The notes: generated by a model not told the origin, from the letters alone. A DNA stretch of 64,000 bases from Sycobia sp. Sy_11 (GCA_018907035.1 JACCIC010000001.1:1713501-1777500), one strand, 5' to 3'; positions 1 to 13,218 are shown, numbered from the stretch's first letter. Numbers and translations are program-made.

Positions 1-3000
1 ATGTTATGCTTCGCGTGCCAAGAGAGCACGGATAGAACTCCCTCGAACACGCTCAGCGAAAATTTACGTATCTTTAATTGGTAATTCCAATACCAGAGCA
101 ACGAGTCACGGCGGGAGCGTCCCAACAATTTTCGTTATTTACGAGCATCGGAGACTCGATAACTCCATTATTATGTGGCTTTTTCGCGATAAAAGTGCCG
201 CACCGCAACAGGATCCATTGTTTTCCGTTCGCAAGCTTTGCCCGATGAAAAGATTTTTGCCCAATGCGCGTCTCTGCCCGCGTAATTTTGCAAACGATTC
301 TGCGCGTCGCCGGTTAAAAATCCAAAGCGGGAAGCCGGTTTGTAAGAAAAAAGCCAACAAATAATAAACATGCTTAACTATATTCACTCCTGTAACGTTT
401 TCAATCATGTAGATTAGATCACATATCTATTAAGATGTTCGCGCAAGCTTTTGTATATACATGAAAAACAAAAATTATTTTGTATCATAATTCATCCATT
501 TTACCAATAAATTACTCTTTGCAGTTTTATTCTGTTATTTCCGGCTTAACTGGTTTTTCTTCTCTCATCGACCGTGAAAGCTCGTTATAAGCAATGCAAT
601 CATGCGCTTACAACGCGACAATGCGCACATACCATATGCTTTTCTCGTAGGTGTCGTTATTTTCATTACAGATGCCACACTCTGACCGTACACTTTTACC
701 GCAATCTGGCGTGGTTATTCAACTTTTTCCGCGCTTACCGCTGTCGGATTCGCGCGCGCATTATATGAAAGTTTGAATCGAACGTTATTACTCTTTAGAA
801 TGTATCGGTTTGTGTTTGAAAAGCTCATGTGTGTATGTACATGCCGTATTAGTAAACGGAAGATTAAACAGAGTAACCAATCGTCTATTGCAATTATTGT
901 AAACTAAATAATTATTGTAATACCTTTTATGAAATCTGTAAATTGACAATCAACTCACGGTATTGGCAATAAAAAAAAAACACAGTATCAGTTTTACATT
1001 CAAAAAACTGTTATGTACCAGGATAAGCGCGTCAATATCAATATGGTACATTGTGGAAATTGTGAAAGTTTATAAGTAGTCGTTGGATGAACGTGTAGAA
1101 GACTTATAAAGAACCTAATAGATCGTATGCTAATACATGCTTGTTGATGAAGATACACACGCGATAGATATTAATCCCGAGCAGATATATTGCGTAATTC
1201 GAACATGTAAATAAAAAATAAAACTGCGCGTTTTCAAAAATCATCCGTACAGCGAGTTCTTATCCGATATTCAATTAACTATTTTAAATATCTTTAGAAT
1301 TAGAGAATAAGTTATTCTCTTACGGACTGCAGATTTACTTTTCTAAGCTCTCAGGTGCGCGTCGTCTGACTCGTTGCGCACGTTACTACTTGCACGCGCG
1401 AGCTTTATCTGTACGAATCGTTATGCATAATTTGTCTGTTTGGCCATGCTATTTACTACTTGCACTTGTCGACTTTATATACAGATATTTTATATATAAG
1501 TGTAACATATACTTTATATTCATAAGGGTAAGAGTAACGGACATATAGAAATAACGAGAAAAATTGCGATCACTCCTAATAACTCGCTAATATTTGTTTT
1601 TACTTAATTTTAATTTTTTAGGTCGATATGATTTATTAGCTATTTAAAATTTATGTTTTTATACACTTTCATGTGCATTCAGTTTATTGGCATCAATAAT
1701 GTGTTGTTTCAAAATATAAAATTTTATAATTCATAAGTATAATAATTATATAGTATAATATTATATAGTATAAATATAATATAAATAAGTTTAATAATTA
1801 TAAGTCGCTCGAAGCCTAAATAATAAGTTAACAAAAATAATACAAAAAAAAGGTTTGTTTATTTATTCAAAGAAAACTTCATTGGATAGCGGGACCGTTA
1901 GAAAGTATTGTACTCGTATACTAGTCTCTATGTAAAAGTTTTTTTGAAAAAGAGCGACAATAAATTTATTCGCGTTTGCTTTATGAATTCATCTAGAACT
2001 TTAATATATTCAATAATATAAGATATTTTTTATGGTTACGTGATTTTTATAGTACGTTTGTTAAAATAGTTAATAAAACATCGTAAACTCGACACACGTT
2101 TTCCATCGCTGAGATGATGACCTGTTATTGTATAAATGTGAATATGATGTCACGATCATAAAAGGTCAGCACGTGTCTATGGAATTAACATGGGCATATA
2201 ATAATTAAGATGCGATAAAATGTAAAAATCAGCCTTATCTAATGTTTTCTGGCATTGTACAATATCAAATAACGAAGATCAAATCCTCTAAAAAACGTTC
2301 CGAGAAGTAGCCGAAGAGAACAATTGGGTCAGATTCATCGATAATGAAAAATGCCAACATGATGCCAACAAGTGGCTTATTAGATCGTAAAACAATAAAA
2401 CTGAAAATTTCTTTTCTGCTATCTGGACGAATGTTAATATAAACTACATTCGAAGACTTTTTATTATTATACATTTTTGTATTTTTATACGCAACCGTGC
2501 TATTCAATGCGCAGGGTTGTAAGAATCTGTTTTTCACGTTTCACATAAATACCGATTAACAAATTGAGAATCATTCAAACTGAGAAGAGATCCGTGTGCG
2601 AAGGATTTCTATATTATATTTTAAAAAATGACCCTTATTTACGGCCGAATGCGCTCGTTCTTTAAGTTTTTAACATGTTGATATAGGAACATATAGATTT
2701 GCATTTCCGTCGTATAATATATGCATATGCCAACGACAAACAAGGGCGGCCGTTCCTAAAGGTTTTATTTTTTATATAACAGTTAGACGGTGTAAAGTTG
2801 TATTTTTAACACATAATAGTGCAATTTGTCAAGTTTCATCGCTGTTTCGCTAATTTGAAGGAAGTTTAACTAACGTAACTCTAACCTTAACACGTTTTAC
2901 GCTTAAATTTTATTGAATTTATTAATCTTTTGCATTTCTTCTAATCATTACTTCGAAAAGCTTGTTCTTATAAACTTTAACTTTGTCCATTGTGTTTTTT

Positions 3001-3060
3001 CTACTACACGCATCACCACAACACGTCTGGTGCCTATCTCTAAATACAACTAATATATAG
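1..3060. other. AT-rich intergenic DNA, no gene recognised
   Basis: No supported gene. Bases 100-360 are somewhat richer in G+C and hold overlapping short frames on both strands, none with recognisable protein character. The rest is AT-rich with many in-frame stops. A 90-codon minus-strand frame at 2265-2537 has no start ATG context, splice context or poly(A) signal that would promote it to a gene. Confidence 0.6.
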
Positions 3061-3061
3061 C

Positions 3062-3425
3062 TTCAAAGAAAAGCTTTCCTATCACGTATCCGCCTCGAAA
3101 GCGTGAGCGCGGCGGAGTTACTCGCCCCCCCCGCCCCCCTTCCCCCGCTCGACCTTGAAAAATCGGTATCAACGACCCCAGAAATCCTCGCGGACAAAAC
3201 TGGTTTTTCCCGCGGAATGGTGCGCACCTTCACCGCCGGAAGAGCACCGGGAGCCAGCGCTCGTCCTTGGGCCCGATCTGCGTCGTCGCGCGTCATTATA
3301 TGCGCGCGAGGTGCATATCGGACCGCATTGCATTTGCCATACGTCGAAACTTGTTCGCGCATTACGCGGTCGCGCGACGATGCTCTCCGTACCTTTCCGA
3401 ATCTTGGTGAAAAAAAAAACCACGC
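3062..3425. other. CG-rich island, possible promoter or 5' exon
   Basis: Sharp rise in G+C and CpG over the AT-rich flanks, with words such as gcgcgcgag, cgtcgtcgcgcg and a C-rich run (ccccccccgccccc) near 3125-3145. Overlapping open frames exist on both strands, as expected when stop codons are scarce in GC-rich DNA, so none is called coding. Such islands in hymenopteran genomes often mark promoters or first exons. That is an inference, because no TATA box or clear splice donor was found here. Confidence 0.45.
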
Positions 3426-3429
3426 ATTA

Positions 3430-4640
3430 ATATTATGAGAAGAAAAAATTTTAATACAACATGTATGGGTTTAAAACCTTTTAGTAAAATTGTCGGGAAA
3501 GATCCAGTATTTTTTTTTATCAACAAATTGAAGTATCTACAGTAATTTAACGTGATAAATATCTTTCTCGAACGATGCGTATGGGAAAAAAACGGCTTTC
3601 CAGAAATCTTTATAAAAATACAAAATTTGAGAAGCGATTAAGGTCTAAATCGCTATATAATACTTATGACGACCCAGATTCTATTCGCGTTGGAATTAGA
3701 ATACACGTACGCCAAATGTGCGCAATGCAAGAAAATTACCGCACGCGCGAATAAAAAACGCAACGCGCTATGTACGTGATCGGCAGCTTTTCGCAAACGT
3801 AGCACATGTAACATAAATTTAAAAATTTCATGATTTCAAAAATTGATGAAAAATCATTATATGCTTATGAACAAGTCAGGTTATTCTTAAATCAAGTTAT
3901 CTCTAAATTATCTCAATACCATTAATATGCTTTTAACGAAGATGTATTGCTTGCAAAAAATTATTGTATGCTTATTGATAAAATTATTAAAACATTGTTA
4001 AAAATAACTTAATATCGATTGATTTACATCGACACTTCACCTTTGTGCATAATGACTTTAAAATCACGTCATATGTTCTTTTGATCTCGTTTTGATTTGT
4101 GCGCTATGCTGACTCTAGCAAAAAAACGGATTTCAATTTAGCCGTATTGTGCTAACGAAATTAAATTTTATTTAAATAAATTAAAAAATTAAACTAATAT
4201 AAATTTCGTAAGCCATTCTGACCTGGACAAAATCATCAAGATTTTACTATTAATATTGTTTAGAATTGCACTCTAAATTTTTATTGTTAAAATTAAAATC
4301 CATATTTTTTATACGATCCTAAATCAGATTATATTAGCTCTATTGCTAAAACTCACCATAACGCTAATATGTTTTAGAGCGTGGAAAAATCTATTCCATT
4401 TGATCTGAAAAAGTGTACACAAGTTTATTTAGAAAATTTTTTTCTTATGTTGAAAATCTCAAATTACCTGCCAACAAAATAAAAGATTCGAGAAATTTTA
4501 GGTTATTGGTTTAATGAAAAAAAAAAAATTCCTCTAAAGCTCATCGTTTACTCTTAGGTATCTACCCTGAATATGCTTCAGATCTGAAAATGTGTCAGAA
4601 GATAAAGAATTCAATGAATTATTCAATGTAAATCTGTTTC
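3430..4640. other. AT-rich intergenic DNA, nothing recognised
   Basis: Stops are dense in all frames and no repeat, RNA or protein similarity was recognised. Confidence 0.6.
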
Positions 4641-4649
4641 TTCAACATC

Positions 4650-5080
4650 AGAAGGGTGTGGTGATGGTATGAATTGATAATAAGGGTCAAACAGTCGATA
4701 GACCATTCTACCAAACAAACTGAATCCGTTTGGAACGAGCATTGTGATGAAAAAGGCCAAAATGAGAGACCAAACACGGGCTACCGATTTTCCATCGCGA
4801 CCATGTTCGGTAACAAGTTCATTATTATGTCAAAGATTGTTGGGAAAATAGCGAATGGAACAGTAACTTGATCCTTTTGACTACTACTTGTTCAGGTCGA
4901 TGCAGAACTGACTGGCCTTAATATTATACGTTGCATTTTATCTAAAGGTATCAACAATTGGCTTGGTTCGTTACTGGCTTTAAATGATGAGAATTTTTTG
5001 AAGACGGCATGCATGAATCGACTGAATTGTGGGCAAAAGCCACAAATAACGTGGGACAAATATTTCAGGGAGTGAAGTTT
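4650..5080 (+). pseudogene. Badly decayed mariner transposase, C-terminal half
   Basis: Reading across several stops and frame changes, the plus strand shows the order typical of the C-terminal half of mariner transposases: a 'GQTVDRPFYQ' block near 4685, a 'KRPK' block followed by 'IFHRDHVR' near 4790 (the place of the second catalytic Asp, FHxDNARPH in intact members), a 'PFDYYLFRSMQN' block near 4875-4915 (third Asp region) and 'DENFFEDGM' near 4990-5020. The N-terminal half and the terminal inverted repeats were not found. The copy is clearly dead and older than the mariner at 53987-55271. Family assignment rests on the order of these blocks only. Confidence 0.6.
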
Positions 5081-5670
5081 CGAAATGTAAAAATGTAAAA
5101 ATTTTATGCAAAGACTGGCGAAAAATCAAGTAACAGTTGCAATTTAAAAATTAGTGTGGCGTAAAATATATTGCACCGAAAAAATAGGCAATATCTCAAA
5201 TTAGAAAATAAAATTGAACTGCAAAAATAGATTAGATTGTTCTGAAATCTATTTGAATATATATAATGATATGATCTCTCGAGAGTAAATAATGACCTCT
5301 ACATTCGCTCTCTTATATTTTCTATTTTCTTCTGTGGACTATGCCATAAATAACATTATTATCTATAAAATAATGATTAAATTTATAAAATGCAATAATT
5401 GCAACATGGAGAAATGTCGCGTTCGGCCCGGGGACAAAGTACTCGAAGTAGTCTGTTCGATCGATTGACCTTGGCAGAGACATTAATGAGCGAAATGTGA
5501 ATATAATACTCACACATATATGTAATCAAGTTTTGTGCTCATAAATTATGAATTCGTACTAGAAATAATTCGTAATCGAATTTATCGGAATGTCGAAAAT
5601 CAATTTTAAACTTTATACTTTTACATAACAATTAATCCAAAGTAACTGGTTATTAGAAAAATTATTTCAT
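5081..5670. other. AT-rich intergenic DNA
   Basis: No gene or repeat recognised. A short purine and pyrimidine-mixed segment at 5400-5480 is richer in G+C but carries no convincing frame. Confidence 0.5.
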
Positions 5671-5678
5671 TTATAAAT

Positions 5679-5684
5679 TTTATT
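5679..5684 (-). terminator. AATAAA poly(A) signal candidate
   Basis: TTTATT on the plus strand, 12 bases beyond the stop of the minus-strand frame at 5696. It supports that frame being a 3' exon, although such hexamers are common by chance in this AT-rich DNA. Confidence 0.25.
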
Positions 5685-5695
5685 ATACTACAAAG

Positions 5696-6026
5696 TTACT
5701 GATGTTCATCAATCTTTTCATAATAGCACGACCAGAACTCCGCGGAGGATATAAATAAGCTGATTTTTCTAAATCTGTACATCCATGTGTATTTATCACC
5801 GCTTCGATGTAACTCGAACAATTTGCTATCACACATTGATTTTTCTTCTTCTATATCCGTATCGATTTTAATTCGATGCAGATTATTCGCAAAATCGGCA
5901 ATTTTTGGACTATTCGTATTTGGCCGATATACATTTACATAGAAAATCCTTGGGTAAGTTGACGTATACAGTACTAATTCTTCGTTTTCCGGTCTCGGGT
6001 TGGGGAACTTATTCAAGAGATTCTAC
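5696..6026 (-). CDS. Possible terminal exon of an unrecognised gene
   Basis: The minus strand stays open for about 106 codons in AT-rich DNA, where stops are frequent, and translates to a mixed, charged sequence rather than a low-complexity one (it includes FYVNVYRPN, KIDTDIEEEK and SGDKYTWMYRF). The frame has no good start ATG at its 5' end. It is preceded by a plausible 3' splice site (atatatctgtag, ending at about 6027), which would make this the last exon of a spliced minus-strand gene. It ends in TAA, and an AATAAA signal follows on the minus strand at 5684-5679. No family is recognised and no upstream exon could be joined with confidence: a TATATAAA at about 6170-6180 on the minus strand is followed by short ATGs whose donor phases do not fit. 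It could also be a chance frame. Confidence 0.35.
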
Positions 6027-6029
6027 AGA

Positions 6030-6555
6030 TATATCGGGATTGCGTAAATGTGTGTAGGAAAACAAAATAATTATATAGCTTGCATATATACCTACTGCGA
6101 TGAATTTGCATGATCTGAATTTAGTCCCCCGTAGACACCTGGCGTCATCCTTAGTTATTCAAATGACTTTATATATACTCTTTATGTTAATTATAAGGTT
6201 GAAAACGAGTCTGAAATCTCTTTTGAATACAAATCATACTGTATACAAATAATACATATGTAAATTATCCCATGCTGTTAGGCACACTGACTTTTGAGGA
6301 CTTTTGAGTATAAATATTTCACGGTCAGGAGCGGTAAATTCGTCATAAAAATAAAAAATATAAAAAAAACAATCCGCACGATTAATTGCATCTATACTAA
6401 AACTATTGCAGATTAATTTTATTCTGTATAGTCGAAATTCGTTGGATAAATTAATAAGAAAAAACAAACAACTCCTCCTATTTACCTTCACCTTTTACTT
6501 CAGGTATTCGATTTTAATATCTTGGCTTATGTAGCTTTATTGGAATCTCTGTGAA
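6030..6555. other. AT-rich DNA upstream of the 5.7-6.0 kb minus-strand frame
   Basis: No gene recognised. An 85-codon minus frame (6234-6491) begins in low-complexity FYIFYFY-like sequence and is not promoted. Confidence 0.4.
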
Positions 6556-6559
6556 TCTC

Positions 6560-6745
6560 GCTTAGTAACGACGTGCCCGGCTTGAGCTCGTGTTTAAAAG
6601 AGCGAGCGAGCGAGAGTGAGAGAGAGATAGGAAAAGTGCATCGGCGAAGGCTGTTGTTTCGCAGTAATATATGACATAAGATGCGTTATGTGTCCAAGAA
6701 CTCGCGCGCGCTCGCGCGGGCGTGCGGTCGTCTCTCCTCAAGTTC
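6560..6745. other. Short CG- and GA-rich segment
   Basis: Contains gagcgagcgagcgagagtgagagagagat (purine-rich, 6598-6628) followed by ctcgcgcgcgctcgcgcgggcgtgcgg near 6701-6727. It resembles the GAGA-type and CpG-rich sequence found near insect promoters. No TATA box, initiator or exon is evident beside it. Confidence 0.3.
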
Positions 6746-8800
6746 AAATCGATCCATATGTAATTTTCAATTATCGTGGTTTTATACTTCATTTATACTT
6801 TCATACTTAACCCCGTTAACGTTTCTTCTCATTGTTATTGTTATTGCATTTATTTTTCTTCTTTTCATCAATTTTCTTTTTGCGACTTTCCTTCTTGTCT
6901 TTTGTTTTTTTTTTTTTTTAATAAAAACTGGAAAAAAATACGAATCTATGAATTAGATATTTTTAAATCAACGGACACGAGCTCGATGGAAAAAAAATTA
7001 CTCCGATAATAACAAACTGTGCAAACAGCAAATTAATACCGCAGTTTTCATGAACAATTGATTTATACACATGAACATTCTTATTATATATATATGGGGA
7101 CTCTACAAACAGTGGCTTTTGAGCTGGTTATAAACAAGATCATACCAATAAAAATTATGATAAAAATGGACTTTGAAAACAGAACTTTCTGCTAAGCTTA
7201 ACGAATATTCTCATAAAGCTATTTTGCAAAAATGGTCTGATACAATTTATATGAAACGATTTGTCATTAGTTTTAAATTAAAATTCGCGTTTTTATCAAG
7301 ATGTTTTTTATTGGTATATATGAAACGGGGGCATAAATCCTCTTCTTCTTGTCGCGCGTGGACAAAACTAAATAAGAAATTATGTTACTTTGATATATAA
7401 GCAACAGGGTATCTACATATTGCAAATTTAAAAACGATCGCAATTATTAAACGTTGAATCATTGCGAGCCTTGCTTTTTACGACGTCGCTAGACGTTTTT
7501 CAAGAGTGATTTATCACGTGTGATCGCCCGACTAGACGCCTAATGCCGCATTTTAATGAATCTTTCAAAGTTCTTCCAGTGCGGTCTGTATCAAAGATAC
7601 ATTAATTTGATAATAATATGATAGAGGGAAAAAACAACTTTTTTAAACGAAACCTTTGCCGATGAGGAAGTGCACAATTCATTGTAAATTCGTGACTAAT
7701 TTTAATTAACAATTATAATTCAACATAATATCCACAAGAAGATGGCTATCTATCGTAAAAGTGTACATCTCGCTTCGTAAAAAAAAATGACGTAAAGATT
7801 GTGAAACTCTTTATATTAAATCAAAATTCCCTCCTTTTAATGTTTTTCTCTGATTAAATAGTGAATTATCATATGCGCAGAATTAGTTAAATCATCGAAT
7901 ATTATGTATGAACAATTATTTTTTTTAAAAGCTATCGAAAGATTTCCAAAGCAAATCTTATAGGATTCTACGGGAATGTCAACATTTTAGGAGTGACGGG
8001 ATACCGTAAGGTTTAAGAATTTAGAAAATAGACCAAGTTTGAGATATAGAAATTAAAAATTTCTACTTTGAGACTCGAGTCCTATACTTGATCCTAAAAT
8101 CCTCGACCGGAAACACTGTGAATGGAATTCATTTGGATATTTGATTATTATCGCATGCAATTGGCCAATATGGTTTCGACTCTTTAAACAGTTTAATTTG
8201 ATGATTCTTATCATAGACGCTTGGTTTATATTTCATTGAAGGTGTGCTGCGACTGATGAAAATAATCCAGTTGGCAATATATTACTCTATTCCAAGCACA
8301 CTGTCATCATATGTATTAATAAGCTCTCTTGTCACATATGTACTATGTCGTTCTTATAGCGATCGCATAATCAATAAAAGTCGCTAAGTGTACAGTCGAT
8401 TTGAAAAAGATAATTCGGCAAACGGAGATTAAGGAGACAATGTATTATTATAGTTGTTTACGGAACTTCCACGTGGAAAATCTTCATCGAAGAAGCTTAT
8501 CTTGCACAGCAGTAATACTCGAACGTCAATAAACTACTGCATCGACATTATGTATAGAAAGAAATCTTATTCCACAATATAATTGTAAATCGGCGAAGAA
8601 CCGAATGCACTGGTATGTTTACTGCTTGCAAAAATCAGATTTTTCAACTATAATGATAAAAAGTGTAAATTTAAATTAAATAAACATGGTAATAAATTCA
8701 GACCGATTGCAAAAGATTTATTTGACGAAAGTTGCACGACGAAAGCGAAAAACCGAAGCATTTAAAGAGCTCATATATGAACAATAATTTATGCATGTAT
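6746..8800. other. AT-rich intergenic DNA, nothing recognised
   Basis: Includes a T-run near 6906-6920 and low-complexity pyrimidine frames. No gene or repeat family recognised. Confidence 0.6.
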
Positions 8801-8807
8801 GTATACA

Positions 8808-8814
8808 TTCATAC

Positions 8815-8863
<49 letters not shown>
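8808..8863. repeat. (ATAC)n / (TA)n microsatellite
   Basis: Four-base ATAC/CATA repeats run into a pure (TA)n tract at 8827-8863. Confidence 0.95.
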
Positions 8864-8867
<4 letters not shown>

Positions 8868-8991
8868 TGAATAATTTAAGAAAATGTAAATAAAGAAAGA
8901 TATATTTGTTTGTCTTGGGAGGATCTATAACATAAGCTATAACAGCTTTATCCAAATATCGATACCATAATATCAAATCTGGCGTAATTTA

Positions 8992-9532
8992 TTAAATTAA
9001 TAAATATTTTTATTGATTTAATAAATATTTTTATTGATCATCTTACAGTCTTTCTACTATAATACATTATACAAAACTAATAACAGTCCGACTGTCCTTG
9101 TTTATGATCACCCCCGCAAATTCTGAAATAAAAATTACTACTCAAAATAAAGTTAAATTAGATTTAAATTAAAAATAATAAAAATAATAAAAATAATAAA
9201 AGTAAGTTATATTCCATGTTAGTAAATAACAATCTGACTGTTTAGTTCAATCCTTGAATATGAACCGTATCGGTTGAAAACGTTGGGCATCAAAGGAAAA
9301 TTTAAATTTAAGATGGTGAAGGCAGTCAAGCTGTCCTTTGCTAACATAGAATATCACTTATTATTATTATTTTTATTATTGTTATCATTTTTAATTTGTA
9401 ATCTACATTAATTTTATTTTTAGTAGTAATTTCTATTTCAGATACTTCGGGGATGATCAGAAACAAGGACAGTCTAACTGTCATTATATTAGAATAATAT
9501 AATTTAATATAATAAAATATTTATTAATTTAA
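8992..9532. mobile_element. Fold-back PLE-derived element, locus 1
   Basis: Two arms in inverted orientation (about 8992-9242 and 9322-9532). The left arm runs through taaatatttttattgatcat, acagtccgactgtccttgttt and cacccccgcaaattctgaaat. The right arm carries the reverse complement, with ggggatgatcagaaacaagg, acagtctaactgtc and aaaatatttattaattta. The inner parts also pair: ccatgttagtaaataa on the left against gctaacatagaatatcac on the right. The loop (about 9243-9321) holds gaaccgtatcggttgaaaac followed by gttgggca, which matches the hammerhead-like segment of the PLE at 26786-28222. The element has no coding sequence, so it is a non-autonomous PLE derivative. A target duplication could not be fixed. 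Confidence 0.7.
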
Positions 9533-12008
9533 TTGAAAACAATCGACACGAGTAAAATTTGTCATTTTTAGTAATGTATTTCTGATTGGCGAATAGTCGG
9601 AATGTATTAATATTATCGAATAAGGGAAAATTGAATGATCAATTCGATTATGCCACTAATCCTAATTTCATTTATATACTCGTTGTATCAGTATTTTACA
9701 AAATGCGTATTAAGTGGAATGAAGAATCTGATGTCGCGTAATAAAACTAAATTTATGTGCCCCTTAAAAAATAGCACAAGATTCAGTCAGGTATGATTAT
9801 TTATATAGCTATAGACAATCTAAAATGAAACGTGATAAAATCATTCTGATCATCACTCTAACGAATGGTTAAATCTCTGTCGTAGCCGTTATGGGATCAA
9901 ATTTAGTTAAAGGAAAACGTACAAATTAAACTGCCGGGCATAATACAATTAATTAAGACCGTTCCTCTTTTGCAAATCTACGTACCATTAATGAATTTCA
10001 TTATATTAGTAAGACATTGCCAATAGCGACATTATTACATATTTCCATATGCAAATCGTCCTAACGAGCTTATAAATGTTTTTTTTTTTTTTTTTATTGG
10101 CATACATTTGAAAATCTACACTTTGTAAAGCTAACAATATACTATTTTTTTAATTAAATGAAGAAAAAACTCGATTATTTCGTCGACTCATTCGATTCAC
10201 GCAGCGTCTTAATATTAAAAAATATAATAATAATAAGAAGAATTAGTATTTCTGTGCGTCAGTCGCTGCGGATTGCCCCCTCAGATCGCACAAAAAAATA
10301 GCATATTTTAAATGATTTGTTTCCCCCCTCTTTGTATAACCAATGCACCACTGAGCGTGCAGAGAAGATGCCAGCTGAGAAGAACTCAAAAACTACTCTT
10401 TCAAGCGCAAAACTTTTCATTGAATTTTACAATAAATCTAAGCATTTTCAATTGACGTTGAGCGGGGTAAAAAAATTACAGGAACTTATATACTTTGCGG
10501 ATGTATCGAGGAGTTTGAATTATTTACCTATAAAATATACGTTGTAAATTTTAATCGAGCTGACGGCTCATGAATGAAACTTAATCCACAGCGTATTATG
10601 GATTAGCTAACGATCCGATTAAATATGTAGATAGCTATTGATAATTGTTAAAGAATATATGCGGAGATTCAGGTAGCGATGGTTGAAAAAGAGTTATTGC
10701 GCTTTATGGACGTAAAAGTGTGACGTGAGAAAATACTTCACAATTAGAAAATTTGGAATTTTCGTTAAAAAAAAAAAAAAAACAAGTGTTGTTGCGGTCA
10801 GTGACGGATTAAGGTAGGGGCTGAGGAATGTTAGTGCACTTTAAACTAAAATAGTCCATACGATTACTTATGACTATAATGCTGCATGTTATGTATATAT
10901 ATTTATACTGAAATATGTTTTAGCAGTAAAACTAAGCTGCGATACACTCTTTTAAAGCAAATAAGTAATATTTAATTTAAGCATTTGCTTGAATATTTTT
11001 TATACAATATTAATATATTTTATGCAATAATTGTATTTATTTTGAGATTTGATTCTGATTGATTATTCTGAAATATATGATGCCTCCGTATTAATTATCT
11101 TTCTAGGCTTTATTATAATTATATTTTTACTGCTTATTAGTTCTATATGTTTATTTATTCGAATAACGAATAATATCTGTCGAATAATGGTCCATTTATC
11201 CATATGCTTAAAAATACCTATAAAAAACTTAGATTTTTGGTGTTTGTATTATAGTTTGTCTGTCGAAGGCTCATCAGAAGAAACGCGACAGAGAAAGTGA
11301 TTCGTACAAAGTATGAACATCATTCTCAACATGGAAAACTGGATATCTTTTAGGAATCCCTCGGAAATCCTTGGACTCCAGATTCTATACAAAGAGATAT
11401 CTACAATCGACCTTTTACAATCAAGCATTTATTATTTTCACGAAGTATATTTATAAGTTTAATTTCACCGAATAATATACAAATCTCATCATGTGATTTA
11501 GAAATACGTAGTTTAGAATTCATTTATGAATTGATTTGACTATGCGATTAAAATATCAGATATTGGTGTGTCTAAAAAATGAAGTAGTATTTCGAATGAA
11601 AATTTTTTTGACCTGAATAAAAAAAATTCGTGTCAGTAATTCAAATTTCATTGGCGATTCGACGTGAATTGATTAACTATCGATTTTTGTTCGGTAATGT
11701 TAAAACAATCGCCTGCAGGAAATTTTTTTACTATTTTTATACCCATCGTAAGGAAAAAACGATAAATCGTTAAGCAATGAAATATTCATGTGGCTAAAAG
11801 AGAAGAGCAAAATGCCGAATTTAAACTTATGACAATGTAAGTAGTATATCCGAAATAGTGTGGATTGTATCGCGTTTTAGAGCAGGAAAGTTCATGGCTT
11901 TTTATATCATTTTATAAATTTAAGTGGGGAATGTTGTGATCATAAATATATCGCTCCTACGAGTTTTTGTTTTAAACTCTAACGGCTTTATGCTCTTTTT
12001 CTTGTTTC

Positions 12009-12048
12009 CACACACATACACACACACACGCGCGCGCGCACACACACA
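12009..12048. repeat. (CA)n-(CG)n-(CA)n compound microsatellite
   Basis: Alternating purine-pyrimidine tract with a central CGCGCGCGCG block, a sequence type able to adopt Z-DNA. Confidence 0.9.
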
Positions 12049-13184
12049 GGCACATTGAACATACATTAAGTGAACATAAAATTTAATTTAAAGGTTTTAT
12101 CGGTAACAAGGTGAACATAACAGCAGATGAAGAACAGCATTGAATTTTAGTTGAAGTTCAAAATTAATAAAAAAAAGAACTCAATGAAATTGCTATACAT
12201 ATTTATTAAAAAGTATAGCAAAAGTATTTATGGTCTAAATTTCATGCTATTGTCGTATATTTTAAGAAAATTGAAGTAAATTTAATAACAGCTAACGATA
12301 TGCTACTTTTGTTAGATTAACAAATAATAATAAATAAAAATAAATTCGTTGAGCATTCTGTTCTAGTGCGTCGGGAGTTTATCAAATTTATAAAAAAAAA
12401 AAAACCCAAAGAAAAATAGAATTTACTAATCTCATGGTGCCTGAATTTGATATTTATTGAACGAGGTTTTTTAATTCTTCGTCCAGTGTTACATTACGAA
12501 TTTAAATAATACATTTACAAGTCTTAAGAAAGATGCCGCAGTACTCAATTCAGTCGTTAAACAAAAAATATTCTAATGTAGGTAAAAAAATCCCAGGAGC
12601 TTATTGATAAATTTATACGCGAATTACAAAATGTATATCAGCGACGTAAGTAGAACTTTTATTTGGATGTGGTAATAAATCTTAACGTCACATTTAACGC
12701 AATTATTTGCTCTTTTTATGCAACTTATTATTCATGATGAACGATGAATCAATAACTAGAGGAAAAGATCTCATTGAATTTTATCTAATCGATTCATAAT
12801 TTAATTTAATTTCCAAAGTAAAGCATGAAAGTAAAGTTTTTTGTTTCAAATGGAACAAATGAAAACACATTTGCCAATCATTTCTGTTATATTTTAAAAA
12901 CACTATGTAAACTGGATGTTTAAGAGACATAATGTTAGATGTTTTTCCGAGTATTTACGTATAGCATATAAACTATCCCTTATAAAAAGTATATAGCTAA
13001 CTGTCCATTTGAAAGAAGGTTTTCGGTATTTATATGAATGAAGGCTTACTATATAGCGATAATTAAGCATTATAACTATTGATTTTGAGGGCATAATACG
13101 CAATTCTGCAGAAACGAAGTCGAGACAGGAATTTTAAGCAAACTTAATTGAGAGCCCAAGAAAATTTTGAATTCTACCGCTTTT

Positions 13185-13218
13185 AGGAGCGGGCTTCGCG
13201 ACTTCTTAATCCGCTCCT
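13185..13218. repeat. Short inverted repeat
   Basis: AGGAGCGG at 13185-13192 pairs with CCGCTCCT at 13211-13218 across an 18-base loop. No U-run or gene context gives it a role. Confidence 0.5.

Noticed and set aside
2265..2537. 90-codon minus-strand frame
   Set aside because: Plausible composition but no start, splice site or poly(A) signal and no family; kept out of the gene list.
3103..3438. 111-codon plus frame in the CG-rich island
   Set aside because: Overlapping frames are open on both strands because stops are rare in GC-rich DNA; composition is alanine/arginine-rich with no domain.
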